A stretch of 64,000 nucleotides of DNA from Thioclava electrotropha (GTDB taxonomy: Bacteria; Pseudomonadota; Alphaproteobacteria; Rhodobacterales; Rhodobacteraceae): positions 1,902,001 to 1,966,000 of the forward strand of contig NZ_CP053562.1 of the NCBI RefSeq assembly GCF_002085925.2, read 5' to 3'. The position numbers and the translations under genes are program-made. The notes beneath the pieces are model-generated. The model was not told the DNA's origin. It made no database searches and saw nothing but the letters and a program-made list of their open reading frames with translations. Below are positions 25,727 through 35,719 of this stretch, one piece after another (within the stretch, counting starts at the first letter, position 1; each line of letters opens with the position of its first letter).

Positions 25727-25936
25727 TCGGCTACACATTCGATCACGCGCGCGCACGAACCGCTCACGGCAACGAGATCGCCTCTTGCGGCCTGTCCCGG
25801 GGCCACGCATTGTGACGGGTGAGTGACATGCCCTAGTTGAACGGATGCTTCACGGCTCCTAGATATTGGGTTGAACAGGGGAGGGACGTGGTCGCCGAAA
25901 ACGGGGCCGGACCCTCCTGCCAAGAGAGGAACGCCG

Positions 25937-28351
25937 ATGACCGAATTTAGCTCTGTCACCCATCCGGTCCTGCCGCTGCGCGACATCGTGGTTTTCCCCC
26001 ACATGATCGTGCCGCTCTTCGTCGGGCGCGAGAAATCCGTGCGCGCACTGGAAGAGGTGATGGCGGAAGACCGTCAGATCTTGCTCGCAAGCCAGGTCGA
26101 TCCGTCGCAAGACGACCCCGATACGGACGGGATTTTCCGCGTTGGCGTGCTCGCCAACGTGCTGCAACTGCTGAAACTGCCCGATGGCACCGTGAAGGTG
26201 CTCGTCGAGGGCAAGAGCCGCGTGCGCATCACCGATTTCGTCGAGAATGACGACTATTTCGAAGCGAATGCCGAACCGCTGATCGAGACCGAGGGCGACG
26301 TGGAGACCATCCGCGCGCTGCTGCGCTCGGTCGCCGAGGAATTCGAGCGCTACGCGAAGATCAAGAAGAACATCCCCGAAGAGGCGCTCTCGGCCGTGGC
26401 CGACGCGACCGAAGCGGACAAGCTGGCCGATCTCGTTTCGGGCCATCTGGGGCTGGAAGTGGCCCAGAAGCAGGAGCTTCTGGAAACGCTCGACGTCTCC
26501 GAACGGTTGGAGCGGGTCTACGGTCTCATGCAGGGTGAGGTCTCGGTTCTCCAGGTGGAGAAGAAGATCAAATCCCGCGTGAAAACGCAGATGGAGAAGA
26601 CCCAGCGCGAGTACTACCTGAATGAGCAGATGAAGGCCATTCAGAAGGAACTCGGCGATGGCGAAGACGGCCAGAACGAGATCCTCGAGCTCGAAGAGCG
26701 CATCGAGAACACCAAGCTCTCGAAAGAGGCCAAGGAAAAGGCCGAGGCCGAGCTGAAGAAGCTCAAGTCGATGTCGCCGATGTCGGCCGAAGCCACCGTC
26801 GTGCGCAACTATCTCGACTGGATGCTGTCGATCCCGTGGGGCACCAAATCCCGCGTGAAGAAGGACCTCAGCAAGGCCGAGGCCGTGCTCGACGCCGATC
26901 ACTACGGTCTCGAGAAGGTCAAGGAGCGCATCGTCGAATATCTCGCGGTGCAGGCGCGCTCGGCCAAGCTCAAAGGCCCGATCATGTGCCTCGTGGGTCC
27001 GCCCGGCGTGGGTAAGACCTCGCTCGGCCGGTCTGTCGCCAAGGCAACGGGGCGCGAATTCATCCGCATCTCGCTGGGCGGCGTGCGCGACGAATCTGAG
27101 ATCCGCGGCCACCGTCGGACCTATATCGGCTCGATGCCCGGCAAGATCATTCAGGCGCTGAAGAAGGCGAAGACCACGAACCCGCTCATCCTGCTCGATG
27201 AGATCGACAAGATGGGTCAGGACTTCCGTGGCGACCCGGCTTCGGCCATGCTTGAAGTGCTCGACCCCGAGCAGAACGCGACCTTCGTGGACCACTATCT
27301 CGAAGTGGAATACGACCTCTCGAACGTGATGTTCCTGACGACGGCGAACTCCTACAACATGCCGGGCCCGCTTCTGGACCGGATGGAGATCATCCCGCTC
27401 GCCGGCTACACCGAGGACGAGAAGGCCGAGATCGCCAAGCAGCACCTGATCCCGAAGCAGATCAAGGGTCACGGGCTCAAGAAGAACGAGTTCGAACTGA
27501 CCGATGGCGCGCTGACCGACGTGATCCGCTACTACACCCGCGAGGCGGGCGTGCGGAATCTCGAACGCGATATCGCGAAGCTCGCCCGGAAAGCGGTGAC
27601 CGAGATCATCAAGTCGAAGGGTGCAACCAAGCACATCACCGTCGACGAGGCGAAGGTGGGCGATTACCTGGGCGTCAAGAAGTTCCGCTACGGTCTGGCC
27701 GAGAAGGAAGATCAGGTGGGCGTCGTGACCGGCCTTGCCTGGACCTCCGTGGGCGGCGACCTGCTGCAGATCGAAGCTCTGCGACTGCCGGGTAAGGGTC
27801 GGATGAAGACCACCGGTAAGCTGGGCGACGTGATGAAGGAATCGATCGACGCAGCGTCCAGCTACGTCCGTTCGGTTGCGCCGCAATTCGGCATCAAGCC
27901 GCCGCGCTTCGAGAAGTGGGACATCCACGTCCACGTCCCGGATGGTGCGACGCCGAAAGACGGGCCCTCTGCGGGTCTGGCGATGGTGACCTCCATCGTG
28001 TCGGTGCTGACCGGTATTCCAGTGCGCAAGGATATCGCCATGACCGGCGAAGTCAGCTTGCGCGGCAACGCGATGCCGATCGGCGGCCTGAAAGAGAAAC
28101 TGCTCGCGGCGCTGCGCGGCGGAATCACGACCGTCTTCATCCCCGAGGAGAATGAAAAAGACCTCGCGGATATCCCGGACAACGTGAAGGAGGGGCTGGA
28201 GATCGTGCCGGTGACCCACGTTCGCGAAGTCCTCGCCCGGGCGCTGGTTCGCCAGCCTGAGCCGGTCGATTGGGACGAAGAGGCCGAAGAGGCAGCAGCC
28301 GCTGCCGCCGCTGCGGCCAAATCGGACGGGCAGGGCGCAACCGCGCACTGA
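25937..28351 (+). CDS. lon: ATP-dependent protease Lon
   Basis: The 804-aa protein shows the Lon N-terminal domain ([20 protein letters not shown]), a long helical linker, the AAA+ module (Walker A GPPGVGKT, Walker [13 protein letters not shown]) and the Ser-Lys protease domain with DGPSAGLAM (catalytic Ser) and the Lys in [13 protein letters not shown]. The Ala/Glu-rich tail is usual for the order. Lon degrades damaged and regulatory proteins in the cytoplasm. GAGAGGA precedes the ATG. A weak RpoH-like promoter (CTTGCG, 18 bp, CATTGT) lies around 25794-25823, consistent with heat-shock control but not proven. A strong terminator follows. Confidence 0.98.
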   Translation: MTEFSSVTHPVLPLRDIVVFPHMIVPLFVGREKSVRALEEVMAEDRQILLASQVDPSQDDPDTDGIFRVGVLANVLQLLKLPDGTVKVLVEGKSRVRITDFVENDDYFEANAEPLIETEGDVETIRALLRSVAEEFERYAKIKKNIPEEALSAVADATEADKLADLVSGHLGLEVAQKQELLETLDVSERLERVYGLMQGEVSVLQVEKKIKSRVKTQMEKTQREYYLNEQMKAIQKELGDGEDGQNEILELEERIENTKLSKEAKEKAEAELKKLKSMSPMSAEATVVRNYLDWMLSIPWGTKSRVKKDLSKAEAVLDADHYGLEKVKERIVEYLAVQARSAKLKGPIMCLVGPPGVGKTSLGRSVAKATGREFIRISLGGVRDESEIRGHRRTYIGSMPGKIIQALKKAKTTNPLILLDEIDKMGQDFRGDPASAMLEVLDPEQNATFVDHYLEVEYDLSNVMFLTTANSYNMPGPLLDRMEIIPLAGYTEDEKAEIAKQHLIPKQIKGHGLKKNEFELTDGALTDVIRYYTREAGVRNLERDIAKLARKAVTEIIKSKGATKHITVDEAKVGDYLGVKKFRYGLAEKEDQVGVVTGLAWTSVGGDLLQIEALRLPGKGRMKTTGKLGDVMKESIDAASSYVRSVAPQFGIKPPRFEKWDIHVHVPDGATPKDGPSAGLAMVTSIVSVLTGIPVRKDIAMTGEVSLRGNAMPIGGLKEKLLAALRGGITTVFIPEENEKDLADIPDNVKEGLEIVPVTHVREVLARALVRQPEPVDWDEEAEEAAAAAAAAAKSDGQGATAH

Positions 28352-28373
28352 TCGCCTTTGAATTGAAATCGAG

Positions 28374-28405
28374 AACGCCCGTCGCATATCGCGGCGGGCG
28401 TTTTT
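28374..28405 (+). terminator. Rho-independent terminator after lon
   Basis: A 12-bp stem (AACGCCCGTCGC / GCGGCGGGCGTT, one G-T wobble) with a 5-base loop is followed by a run of T. It separates lon from the HU-like gene. Confidence 0.85.
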
Positions 28406-28462
28406 GCATTTGAACAGGTTTGCCCTTAACCTCTTCGTATTGCGATCAAAAAAGGAGCCGCT

Positions 28463-28924
28463 ATGGCCAAGAGCCAGAAACCGAAATCGACCCGCAAGCC
28501 GCCCGTCGTGACGCCCGAGGCGCCTCCGGCCTCCGCCGCGACGCTCACGCCCGCCACGCCTGATCCGGCGCCTGAGCCGAGCGAGGCGAAGGCGCTCGTG
28601 CGCAAGAGGAGCTTCGTGGATCGGGTGATGGTCGAGGCCGGGGTGAAGCGCGGCGAGGCGAAAGCCATGTCGGAAGCGGTTCTCAAGGTTCTGGGCGAGG
28701 CGCTCTCGGAAGGCGAGGAGCTGAGCATCCCGCCGCTCGGCAAGCTGAAGATCAACCGCCAGTTCGAGAAGAACGGCGACGAGATCCTCGTGGTCAAACT
28801 GCGCCGCCCTTCGGGCATGCTCGAAGAGGTCGCGGCAGAGGCGAATGCGGCCGAAAATTCCCGAGCGGAGCAGGGTGGAGATTTCGACGAAAACCCTCTT
28901 GCGGAGCCAGAAGAGGGGCGCTAA
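28463..28924 (+). CDS. HU-family DNA-binding protein with disordered N-terminal extension
   Basis: This 153-aa protein has about 45 Pro/Ala/Lys-rich residues (KSTRKPPVVTPEAPPASAAT) before an HU/IHF domain (FVDRVMVEAGVKRGEAKAMS, then SIPPLGKLKINRQFEKNGDE). HU bends and compacts DNA; the extension resembles histone-H1-like tails common in alphaproteobacteria. The loss of a classic HU arm tip makes it a divergent member. AAAGGAG precedes the start. It follows lon, as hup genes often do. Confidence 0.85.
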   Translation: MAKSQKPKSTRKPPVVTPEAPPASAATLTPATPDPAPEPSEAKALVRKRSFVDRVMVEAGVKRGEAKAMSEAVLKVLGEALSEGEELSIPPLGKLKINRQFEKNGDEILVVKLRRPSGMLEEVAAEANAAENSRAEQGGDFDENPLAEPEEGR

Positions 28925-28938
28925 AAGCCCGCCACGGA

Positions 28939-29013
28939 GGGCGATTAGCTCAGTGGTAGAGCGCATCGTTCACATCGATGATGTCGGGGGTTCAAATCCC
29001 TCATCGCCCACCA
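28939..29013 (+). tRNA. tRNA-Val (CAC)
   Basis: The 75-nt gene starts GGGCGATTAGCTCAGTGG, has anticodon loop TTCACAT (CAC) in a CATCG/CGATG stem, and ends ATCGCCCACCA. All arms pair. Confidence 0.97.
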
Positions 29014-29023
29014 TTTTCCTATG

Positions 29024-29053
29024 AAGGCGCGTCTTGAATAGACGCGCCTTTGT
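29024..29053 (+). terminator. Rho-independent terminator after tRNA-Val
   Basis: A 10-bp stem AAGGCGCGTC / GACGCGCCTT with a 7-base loop (TTGAATA) is followed by a T-rich tail. Confidence 0.75.
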
Positions 29054-29148
29054 CGTTTTCCGGTTGGTTTTCTGCGCCCAGCGGCGTCAGATTATGAGCC
29101 AGACAGCACGCCAGAGATGCGCCCGAGGCGCGAGATGCGGAGGATGCG

Positions 29149-29862
29149 ATGACCGACACGATGCCGATGAACGATGCGTCCCCCGACGAGGGGCTGCGCG
29201 TCTCCGATTGTCCAGACTGGCTGTATCTGCTGCGCGAATTCGACACGCTCTACCGGCACGGCTCGGCTGGCGGCAGCCGCCTGATCCGCAGCCATCGCAA
29301 ACGGGTGCGCGACACGCTTTCGCAGATCATCGACACCAATCCCCCGGTGACGCCGCGCCAGCCGCAGCCGAAACCGGTGACAGCACATCTGTCGCGTGCG
29401 CTCGATCTTGGCGAGCGCGGCGCGGTCGCGGGCATGGCGCGGGCGCTGTCGCGCGTGACGGGGCAGCTGACATGGGAATATGGCTACGAGAAAGTGCCAA
29501 AGGCGCTGGCGCGCAAATATGCCTATTGCGAGGTGCTGGGTCCGCGCGGGCCGGTGGCCTCGGATCGGCTGGTGCTCGGATTCGTTCTGTTTGCGCCGCG
29601 CACGACCTATCCGCAGCACAGCCATAAAGAGATCGAGGAGAGCTATATCTCGGTCGCGGGCCCGTGGTCGGAGAATGATACTGCCGTGCATGCGCCGGGC
29701 TCGCTGATCCTGAACCGTCCCGATCACGAACACCGCATCACCACCGCCGATCTCGACCCCTGCCTGCTGGCCTATGCCTGGGTCGGGCCGGAGGCGCGGT
29801 TGACTGCGCCGGGGATGAAACTCTCCTCGACCCGAAAGGTGCGGATGCGCGAGGGCATCTGA
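29149..29862 (+). CDS. dddL: DMSP lyase, DddL-like cupin
   Basis: The 237-aa protein has a C-terminal cupin with the metal-binding pattern TTYPQHSHKEIEESYISVAG and a second-strand HRITTADLDPC. The segments LTWEYGYEKVPKALARKYAY and LGFVLFAPRTTY fit the DddL/DddQ class of dimethylsulfoniopropionate lyases; the length and N-terminal SDCPDWLYLLREFDTLYR fit DddL best. These enzymes cleave the marine osmolyte DMSP to acrylate and dimethyl sulfide, using a metal and a Tyr base. No other DMSP gene adjoins it. It sits between two different tRNA-Val genes, which may indicate acquisition. Confidence 0.8.
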   Translation: MTDTMPMNDASPDEGLRVSDCPDWLYLLREFDTLYRHGSAGGSRLIRSHRKRVRDTLSQIIDTNPPVTPRQPQPKPVTAHLSRALDLGERGAVAGMARALSRVTGQLTWEYGYEKVPKALARKYAYCEVLGPRGPVASDRLVLGFVLFAPRTTYPQHSHKEIEESYISVAGPWSENDTAVHAPGSLILNRPDHEHRITTADLDPCLLAYAWVGPEARLTAPGMKLSSTRKVRMREGI

Positions 29863-29904
29863 GGTCTTGATCCCCGCGCAAGGCGAGGCTAGAGGAAGGG
29901 CCGG

Positions 29905-29980
<76 letters not shown>

Positions 29981-30114
29981 TTCCCCTTAAGTGTAATGAT
30001 ATCAACGGCTTGAATGTCGTTGCGCGGCCGCGCTCAGATTCTGTTCGCACACGGCTCTATGATATGCGCGCCGCGATGCTACCTTTCCCTCAACCACAGG
30101 AAAGGAGCGCTCCG

Positions 30115-31056
30115 ATGAGCTGGAACCCCGCCCTCGACCCCGAAATCCCGATTGGCGACGCCGTCGACGCCATTGAAACCGTCATCGCGCCGCGGGCGCG
30201 TGACCTTGGCGGATTCGAGGTGCGCCGCGCGCTCCCGTCCGCCGCGCGGCAGATGATCGGCCCCTTCATCTTCTTCGACCAGATCGGCCCGGTCGAATTC
30301 CTCTCGGGCCAACGTGGCATCGACATCCGCCCGCACCCGCATATCGGCCTCGCGACCGTGACCTACCTTCTGCAAGGCCGCTTGCATCACCGCGATTCGC
30401 TGGGCACCGATCAATGGATCACGCCGGGCGCGGTGAACTGGATGAATGCGGGCTACGGCATCACCCATTCCGAGCGCACCGACGGCAAGGTCCGCGACAC
30501 CGGCCAGCATCTTGCGGGCATCCAGACCTGGGTCGCACTGCCCGAAGATCAGGAAGAAGGGCAGGCGGCGTTCAAACATGTGGGCGCAGACGTGCTCCCC
30601 GAACTGCAGGCCGAGGGCAAGACCGTGCGGCTGGTGCTGGGCGATGCCTGGGGCGCGCATGCGCCGATCGAGCTGCCCTCCGAGATGTTCTACGCCGATG
30701 CGAATCTCGATCCGGGCGCGCAGCTCCCGCTGCCCGACAATCACGAAGATCGCGGCGTTTATGTGCTTCAGGGCTCTGTCACCGTGGCGGGTGAGACCTA
30801 TGAGGAAGGCCGGATGCTGGTCTTCCGCCCCGGCGACCGGGTGTCGCTCAAGGCGGGCGGGCAGGGCGCGCGGCTCATCGTGCTGGGCGGTGCCACCATG
30901 GGCGGTCCGCGCTACATCTGGTGGAATTTCGTGGCCTCCTCGCGCGACAAGATCGACGCCGCGAAAGAGGCATGGCGCGCGGGCGACTGGGCGCATGGCC
31001 GTTTCCAGCTGCCCCCCGCCGACGATGCGGAGTTCATTCCTGCGCCGGAGCGGTGA
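30115..31056 (+). CDS. Pirin-family protein
   Basis: The 313-aa bicupin protein has the pirin metal-binding pattern RPHPHIGLATVTYLLQGRLH, with HRDSLG, and the second His/Glu set around THSERTDG. Bacterial pirins are iron-binding; some act as quercetin dioxygenases or redox sensors, so the precise role is open. The start at 30115 (MSWNPALDPEIPIGD) is supported by AAAGGAG. An in-frame extension upstream would run into tRNA-Val and is rejected. Confidence 0.9.
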   Translation: MSWNPALDPEIPIGDAVDAIETVIAPRARDLGGFEVRRALPSAARQMIGPFIFFDQIGPVEFLSGQRGIDIRPHPHIGLATVTYLLQGRLHHRDSLGTDQWITPGAVNWMNAGYGITHSERTDGKVRDTGQHLAGIQTWVALPEDQEEGQAAFKHVGADVLPELQAEGKTVRLVLGDAWGAHAPIELPSEMFYADANLDPGAQLPLPDNHEDRGVYVLQGSVTVAGETYEEGRMLVFRPGDRVSLKAGGQGARLIVLGGATMGGPRYIWWNFVASSRDKIDAAKEAWRAGDWAHGRFQLPPADDAEFIPAPER

Positions 31057-31067
31057 GTTCGGAGTAG

Positions 31068-31130
31068 GGAGGGGGCTCTGCCCCCGACCTTCGGTTTCCC
31101 CCGGGATATTTCTGCCAAGAGGAAGCAGAA
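31068..31130. repeat. REP-like palindromic element
   Basis: GGGGGCTCTGCCCCC, then CTTCGGTTTCCCCCGGGATA and TTTCTGCCAAG, looks like the dispersed palindromic elements found after genes in Rhodobacteraceae. A related AAATATCC-containing string occurs near 40270. It may also serve as a terminator for the pirin gene. Confidence 0.45.
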
Positions 31131-31322
31131 AGCGCATCTCATCGGGGCGCGTGCGGGCGCGATAAATAAGGGTCGCGGGCGCGCGCTGAGGAGCCGCGAA
31201 TTGCTTGCCCGAACGGCAGGTGAAAATTCGTCGGATTTTTGCTCTCAGGCCGCTTGACGGGGGCAGGTCGCCCGCGTAATACCCTCCCCACGCTCGGACG
31301 GCGATCCGGGCAGATGATGCGA

Positions 31323-31399
31323 GCGGTTGTAGCTCAGTTGGTTAGAGTACCGGCCTGTCACGCCGGGGGTCGCGGGTTCGAGCCCCGTCAACCGCGCCA
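31323..31399 (+). tRNA. tRNA-Asp (GTC), copy 1
   Basis: The 77-nt gene starts GCGGTTGTAGCTCAGTTGG, has anticodon GTC (CCTGTCACG) and ends CAACCGCGCCA. The same 77 nt recur at 31428. Confidence 0.97.
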
Positions 31400-31427
31400 T
31401 CATCCGGATCGCCCCGAGCGCAGATGC

Positions 31428-31504
31428 GCGGTTGTAGCTCAGTTGGTTAGAGTACCGGCCTGTCACGCCGGGGGTCGCGGGTTCGAGCCCCGTCAACCGC
31501 GCCA
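31428..31504 (+). tRNA. tRNA-Asp (GTC), copy 2
   Basis: It is identical to the copy at 31323 and 28 bp downstream of it, a recent tandem duplication probably transcribed together with it. Confidence 0.97.
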
Positions 31505-31586
31505 CTTTCCCCTCCTTTACGGTAAAGTTGCGTTTGTGAAACGCGCATCTGTCGCTTATATCCGGGCGAAGTTTCGGGAGGAGCGT

Positions 31587-31847
31587 ATGCGCTGGATCAA
31601 ACAGGTTTTCGACCACATCACCCTGCTGCAAGCGGTGCTTTTCGCTGCACTGCTCGGTCTCGCGCCATTCACCCCAGAGCCACATATCTGGGAAAAGCTG
31701 AAGATGTTGGTGGCGGGCACGCTAGTGCGTCCGATCGACTGGTTCGATCTGGTCATGCACGGACTGCCGTGGATCGTGCTGGCGGCGAAGCTGGCGCAAT
31801 GGGTGAAGACGGGACAGACCGGGAAATCCGGGAGAGGTGCGCAATGA
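31587..31847 (+). CDS. Small membrane protein (often annotated RND-transporter-like)
   Basis: The 86-aa protein has two hydrophobic segments ([19 protein letters not shown] and [19 protein letters not shown]) joined by [20 protein letters not shown]. It resembles a small Rhodobacteraceae family that databases label RND transporter, although it is far too short to be one. GGGAGGAG precedes the start and the stop overlaps proA by 4 bp, so they form an operon. Function unknown. Confidence 0.75.
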   Translation: MRWIKQVFDHITLLQAVLFAALLGLAPFTPEPHIWEKLKMLVAGTLVRPIDWFDLVMHGLPWIVLAAKLAQWVKTGQTGKSGRGAQ

Positions 31848-33109
31848 AAGACGACATGGACGCCAAGGGGCTGATCGAGACGATGGGCGCGGCCGCGCGC
31901 GCGGCGAGCGCGGAGCTGGCCTTTGCCAGCGCCGAGGTGAAGCAAAAGGCGCTGGAAGCGGCCGCCGATGCGGTGCTCGCGCGCAAGGGCGAGATCATCA
32001 CCGCCAATGGCGAGGATATGGCCTACGGTGCCGAGAAGGGGCTGAGCCCCGCGATGATGGACCGGCTGATGCTGGACGACGCGCGGATCGAGGCGATCGC
32101 CAAGGGGCTGCGGGCGGTGGCGGCGCAGCGCGATCCGGTGGGCGACACGATCGCGGAATGGGACATGCCTTCGGGGCTGCATATCAAGCGCGTGCGTACG
32201 CCGCTTGGCGTGATCGGCGTGATCTATGAATCGCGGCCCAACGTGACCGCGGATGCGGGCGCGCTGTGCCTGAAATCGGGCAATGCGGTGATCCTGCGCG
32301 GCGGTTCGGAGAGCTTCCATTCCAGCCGCGCCATTCACGCCTGCCTGCTCGAAGGTCTGCGTGCCGCGGGTCTGCCCGAAGCGGCGGTCCAGCTGGTGCC
32401 GACCCGTGACCGCGCCGCCGTGGCCGAGATGCTGCGCGCGACCGAATTCATCGACGTAATCGTGCCGCGCGGGGGCAAGGGGCTCGTCGGGCTGGTGCAG
32501 GCCGAAGCCCGCGTGCCGGTCTTCGCCCATCTCGAGGGCATCTGCCATATCTATGCCGACGGCGCCGCCGATCTGGAGCAGGCGCGGGCCGTGGTGGTGA
32601 ACGCCAAGACCCGGCGCACCGGGATTTGCGGCGCGATGGAATGTCTGCTGATCGACCGCGCCTTCTGGGACACCCATGGCGGCGTGCTGATCGAAGATCT
32701 GCTGAAGGCGGGCGTCGAGGTGCGCGGCACCGGCGAACTCTTGTCGATCGAGGGCGTCACCGAGGCGAGCGCGGAAGATTTCGGGCGCGAATTCCTCGAT
32801 ATGATCTGCGCGGCGAAGATCGTGGATGGCGTGGATGGCGCGATCGAGCATATCCGCCGCTATGGCAGCCAGCACACGGAATCGATCCTGACCGAGAATG
32901 ACGCGGCCGCCGACCGCTTCTTCGAGCGGCTCGACAGCGCGATCCTGATGCGTAACGCCTCGACCCAGTTCGCTGATGGCGGCGAGTTCGGGATGGGCGC
33001 AGAGATCGGGATTGCGACCGGCAAGATGCATGCGCGTGGCCCGGTGGGCGCCGAGCAACTGACGTCGTTCAAATATCTGGTGACGGGGCATGGCACGGTG
33101 CGCCCCTAA
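31844..33109 (+). CDS. proA: Glutamate-5-semialdehyde dehydrogenase
   Basis: The 421-aa enzyme reduces glutamyl-5-phosphate to glutamate-5-semialdehyde with NADPH, the second step of proline synthesis. Diagnostic segments are [35 protein letters not shown], the catalytic-Cys region [17 protein letters not shown], and [20 protein letters not shown] near the end. Length is normal. proB is not next to it in this window. It is translationally coupled to the small membrane protein upstream. Confidence 0.97.
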   Translation: MKDDMDAKGLIETMGAAARAASAELAFASAEVKQKALEAAADAVLARKGEIITANGEDMAYGAEKGLSPAMMDRLMLDDARIEAIAKGLRAVAAQRDPVGDTIAEWDMPSGLHIKRVRTPLGVIGVIYESRPNVTADAGALCLKSGNAVILRGGSESFHSSRAIHACLLEGLRAAGLPEAAVQLVPTRDRAAVAEMLRATEFIDVIVPRGGKGLVGLVQAEARVPVFAHLEGICHIYADGAADLEQARAVVVNAKTRRTGICGAMECLLIDRAFWDTHGGVLIEDLLKAGVEVRGTGELLSIEGVTEASAEDFGREFLDMICAAKIVDGVDGAIEHIRRYGSQHTESILTENDAAADRFFERLDSAILMRNASTQFADGGEFGMGAEIGIATGKMHARGPVGAEQLTSFKYLVTGHGTVRP

Positions 33110-33133
33110 GGCGCACCGAACATCCCTGAGACC

Positions 33134-33748
33134 TCAGAACGCGATCGTGCCGCCGTCGGTGTCGACCGACCAGTCGAGCCTGCGGCCCTGCCGCGATGCC
33201 TCGCGCGGTAGAATCGCGAATTGCACCCGCGCGGGCGTCAGTTCCATCTGGGCCCCGTCGAGCACGGCGAAAACCTCGCGGTTAGGCCGTGCTTTCTCGG
33301 ACCGCGCGGTGATCATCCAACCATCGCCGCAGGGCAGCGCGCGTAGCGTGCCGCCGAAGGGCAGCGCGGTCTCCAGGCAGAGCATCGCGAGAAACGCCAG
33401 CTTCACCTCGGCGCGCGGCGCATCGCCCGGTACTTTCCACTCGTAGTCCAGACGGCTCTGCGCCGATAATTCGCCCAACATTCCGGCGACTTCCGCCTCG
33501 CCAAGCTGCTGTTCCGCGCCGGCCCGCCCGAAGGCCACCCGGAAAAACTTGACGCGCGCATTCGCCGCCGCCACGCTTTGGGCGATCAACTCGACCTCGG
33601 GCCCGGGCGTATCGTGCGTCATGGAGAGCAATTCGACCCCATTGCCGATCGCCCCGATCGGGCTGATAAGGTCATGACACAGGCGCGAGCCCACAAGGGC
33701 GGTCAAATCATCGTCGTCCGTACCGGCATTGGCGGTCTCGAATGGCAT
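33134..33748 (-). CDS. chpT: Histidine phosphotransferase ChpT
   Basis: The 204-aa protein has the phosphorylated-His helix SRLCHDLISPIGAIGNGVEL followed by a second helix and a degenerate Bergerat-like domain. In alphaproteobacteria ChpT passes phosphate from the hybrid kinase CckA to the response regulators CtrA and CpdR; in Rhodobacteraceae this pathway governs motility and gene-transfer agents. The start at 33748 has GGAGAG upstream. It is divergent from the DUF3553 gene. Confidence 0.88.
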   Translation of the reverse strand: MPFETANAGTDDDDLTALVGSRLCHDLISPIGAIGNGVELLSMTHDTPGPEVELIAQSVAAANARVKFFRVAFGRAGAEQQLGEAEVAGMLGELSAQSRLDYEWKVPGDAPRAEVKLAFLAMLCLETALPFGGTLRALPCGDGWMITARSEKARPNREVFAVLDGAQMELTPARVQFAILPREASRQGRRLDWSVDTDGGTIAF

Positions 33749-33770
33749 TAAACTCTCCAATAGGTGAAAT

Positions 33771-33953
33771 GTGATCTATGAAATTCTCGAACCCGGCATG
33801 CTGGTCAGAAACCCGGCCCAGCCCGACTGGGGCACCGGACAGGTTCAATCGCGTATCGGCGAAAAAGTGACGGTAAATTTCGAGCATCAAGGCAAGCTTG
33901 TCCTGGACGGGCGGCGGGTCGCGCTGGAATTGGTTTTCTCTGAACAAAGTTGA
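33771..33953 (+). CDS. DUF3553 domain protein
   Basis: This 60-aa protein (MIYEILEPGMLVRNPAQPDW, GTGQVQSRIGEKVTVNFEHQ) matches the short DUF3553 family, a beta-rich fold resembling the RNA-polymerase-binding domain of CarD/UvrD tails. Role unknown. It is divergent from chpT, an arrangement common in the order. Confidence 0.85.
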   Translation: MIYEILEPGMLVRNPAQPDWGTGQVQSRIGEKVTVNFEHQGKLVLDGRRVALELVFSEQS

Positions 33954-34118
33954 CGAATGGTTAACAGCTTCGTGAGGTCGTGTGGGAAACCTTCAACCTT
34001 GGGATGTGGCGATTGAACCCTCCGTGATGCGCCGATGACACGGCGCGCACCGCGCGATATTGCCAATCCGGGCGCGGCTTTCTAAACCGGGCCATCGAAG
34101 ATCGGCAGGAGGACGCCC

Positions 34119-34895
34119 GTGATCGACAGCGCCGCATTCGAAATCAGGCTGGCCCGTGATGCCGCCGATCTCGTGGCGTCGCAGCGGCTCCGTTACCGCG
34201 TTTTCGTCGAAGAGCTCGGCGGCGGCGGTGAGACGGTCGATCACGAAAATCGTCTCGAAAGCGACCGGCTCGATCCCGTCTACGATCACCTGCTGCTGGT
34301 CGATCCCGCACGCGCGGAAGGCGAGCATGTGGTGGGGGCCTACCGGCTCTTGCCCTCGGATCGGCTGGAGCGGGCGGGGCAGTTCTATTGCGACAGCGAA
34401 TATGACCTCGCGCCGCTGATCGGGACCGGCCGCAAGCTCCTGGAACTTGGCCGCTCCTGCGTCGATCCGGACTATCGCGGCGGGGCGGCGATGCTGCTTC
34501 TGTGGAACGCGCTGGCCGATTACGTGCTGGCCCATGACATCGAGATTCTCTTCGGCGTGGCCTCCTTCCACGGCACCGATGCCGAGACGCTGAAAGCGCC
34601 GCTCTCGTGGTTGCATCACCACCATCTTGCGCCCGAACATATGCGCCCGCGCGCACGGCCCGAAGCCTATCAGCCGATGGACCTCGTGCCCGAGGACGCG
34701 CTGGACCGGCGCGCGGCGCTGGCTCAGATGCCCAATCTGATCAAGGCCTATCTGCGGCTTGGTGGCTTCGTGGGCGAGGGTGCCTTCATCGACCGTCCCT
34801 TCAACACCACCGATGTCCTTTTGCTGATGGATACCAAGGCGATGAGCGACAAGCATCGCAGCTTCTACACCCGTCGTTTCGAGGGCCGCGCGTGA
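34119..34895 (+). CDS. olsB: Ornithine N-acyltransferase (OlsB)
   Basis: The 258-aa GNAT-fold enzyme transfers a 3-hydroxyacyl chain from ACP to the alpha-amino group of ornithine, giving lyso-ornithine lipid. Typical segments are ASQRLRYRVFVEELGGGGET, GAYRLLP, LELGRSCVDPDYRGGAAMLL and FGVASFHGTD. The start is GTG with a strong AGGAGG. It overlaps olsA by 4 bp, so both are made together. Ornithine lipids replace phospholipids when phosphate is scarce. Confidence 0.92.
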   Translation: MIDSAAFEIRLARDAADLVASQRLRYRVFVEELGGGGETVDHENRLESDRLDPVYDHLLLVDPARAEGEHVVGAYRLLPSDRLERAGQFYCDSEYDLAPLIGTGRKLLELGRSCVDPDYRGGAAMLLLWNALADYVLAHDIEILFGVASFHGTDAETLKAPLSWLHHHHLAPEHMRPRARPEAYQPMDLVPEDALDRRAALAQMPNLIKAYLRLGGFVGEGAFIDRPFNTTDVLLLMDTKAMSDKHRSFYTRRFEGRA

Positions 34896-35719
34896 GCTGG
34901 ATCGAGGACGAGCCCGATCCCAAACCGCTTGGCGCGCTCGATTGGACGCGGGCTGTGTTGCGGGGGCTGATCTGGGGGCTGATGCTGCTGATCGGGCTGA
35001 TCGTGCTGCTGCTGGTGCGTCTGGTGGAGCGCCCGGTTCACGGGCTGGTGCGCCCCTGGACGCCGTGGATCACGCAGGCGGTCTGCCGGATGAGCTTCCC
35101 GATCCTCGGGATCTCCTATCGCGTCACCGGGCGTCCGATGACCAAGATCGGCGCGGTGGTCGCCAATCACGGGTCATGGCTCGATATCTTCGCGCTCAAC
35201 GCCTGCCAGCGGGTCTATTTCGTCTCCAAGGCCGAGGTCGCCAAATGGCCCTTCGTCGGCTGGCTCGCACGGGCCACCGGCACCGTCTTCATCAAGCGCG
35301 ACCCGCGCGAGGCCAAGACGCAGCAGGGCCTGTTCGAGGATCGCATCCGCGCGGGCCATCACCTGCTGTTCTTCCCCGAAGGCACCTCGACCGATGCGCG
35401 CCGCGTACTACCCTTCAAGCCGACGCTGTTTCAGGCCTTCTACAGCCACGGGCTGGAGCGCGTGATGCAGATCCAGCCGGTCACCGTCGTCTACACGCCC
35501 CCCGCGGGCGAGGACGTGCGGTTCTATGGCTGGTGGGGCGATATGGGCTTCGGGCCGCATCTGATAAAAGTGCTGGCCCAAAAGCGGCAAGGCGCGGTCG
35601 AGGTGGTGTTCCACACGCCGCTCTCCGTCTCCGATTATCGCTCGCGCAAGGAGCTTGCATGGGCGGCGGAAAGCGCCGTGCGCCGCGGGCTGCCTTACGA
35701 GATCGCGCGCGCCCGGTAA
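34892..35719 (+). CDS. olsA: Lyso-ornithine lipid / 1-acylglycerol-3-phosphate acyltransferase (OlsA)
   Basis: The 275-aa PlsC-type enzyme adds the second acyl chain to lyso-ornithine lipid. It has one N-terminal membrane helix (LIWGLMLLIGLIVLLLVRLV), the acyltransferase motif as NHGSWLDIF (N-H-x-S-x-x-D instead of the usual HX4D spacing context), and FFPEGTSTD. It starts with GTG overlapping the olsB stop. Confidence 0.92.
   Translation: MSWIEDEPDPKPLGALDWTRAVLRGLIWGLMLLIGLIVLLLVRLVERPVHGLVRPWTPWITQAVCRMSFPILGISYRVTGRPMTKIGAVVANHGSWLDIFALNACQRVYFVSKAEVAKWPFVGWLARATGTVFIKRDPREAKTQQGLFEDRIRAGHHLLFFPEGTSTDARRVLPFKPTLFQAFYSHGLERVMQIQPVTVVYTPPAGEDVRFYGWWGDMGFGPHLIKVLAQKRQGAVEVVFHTPLSVSDYRSRKELAWAAESAVRRGLPYEIARAR

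Noticed and set aside
25859..28966. 1035-residue open frame antisense to lon and the HU-like gene
   Set aside because: It mirrors a strongly conserved gene in high-GC DNA; its Arg/His/Leu-rich translation has no family features.
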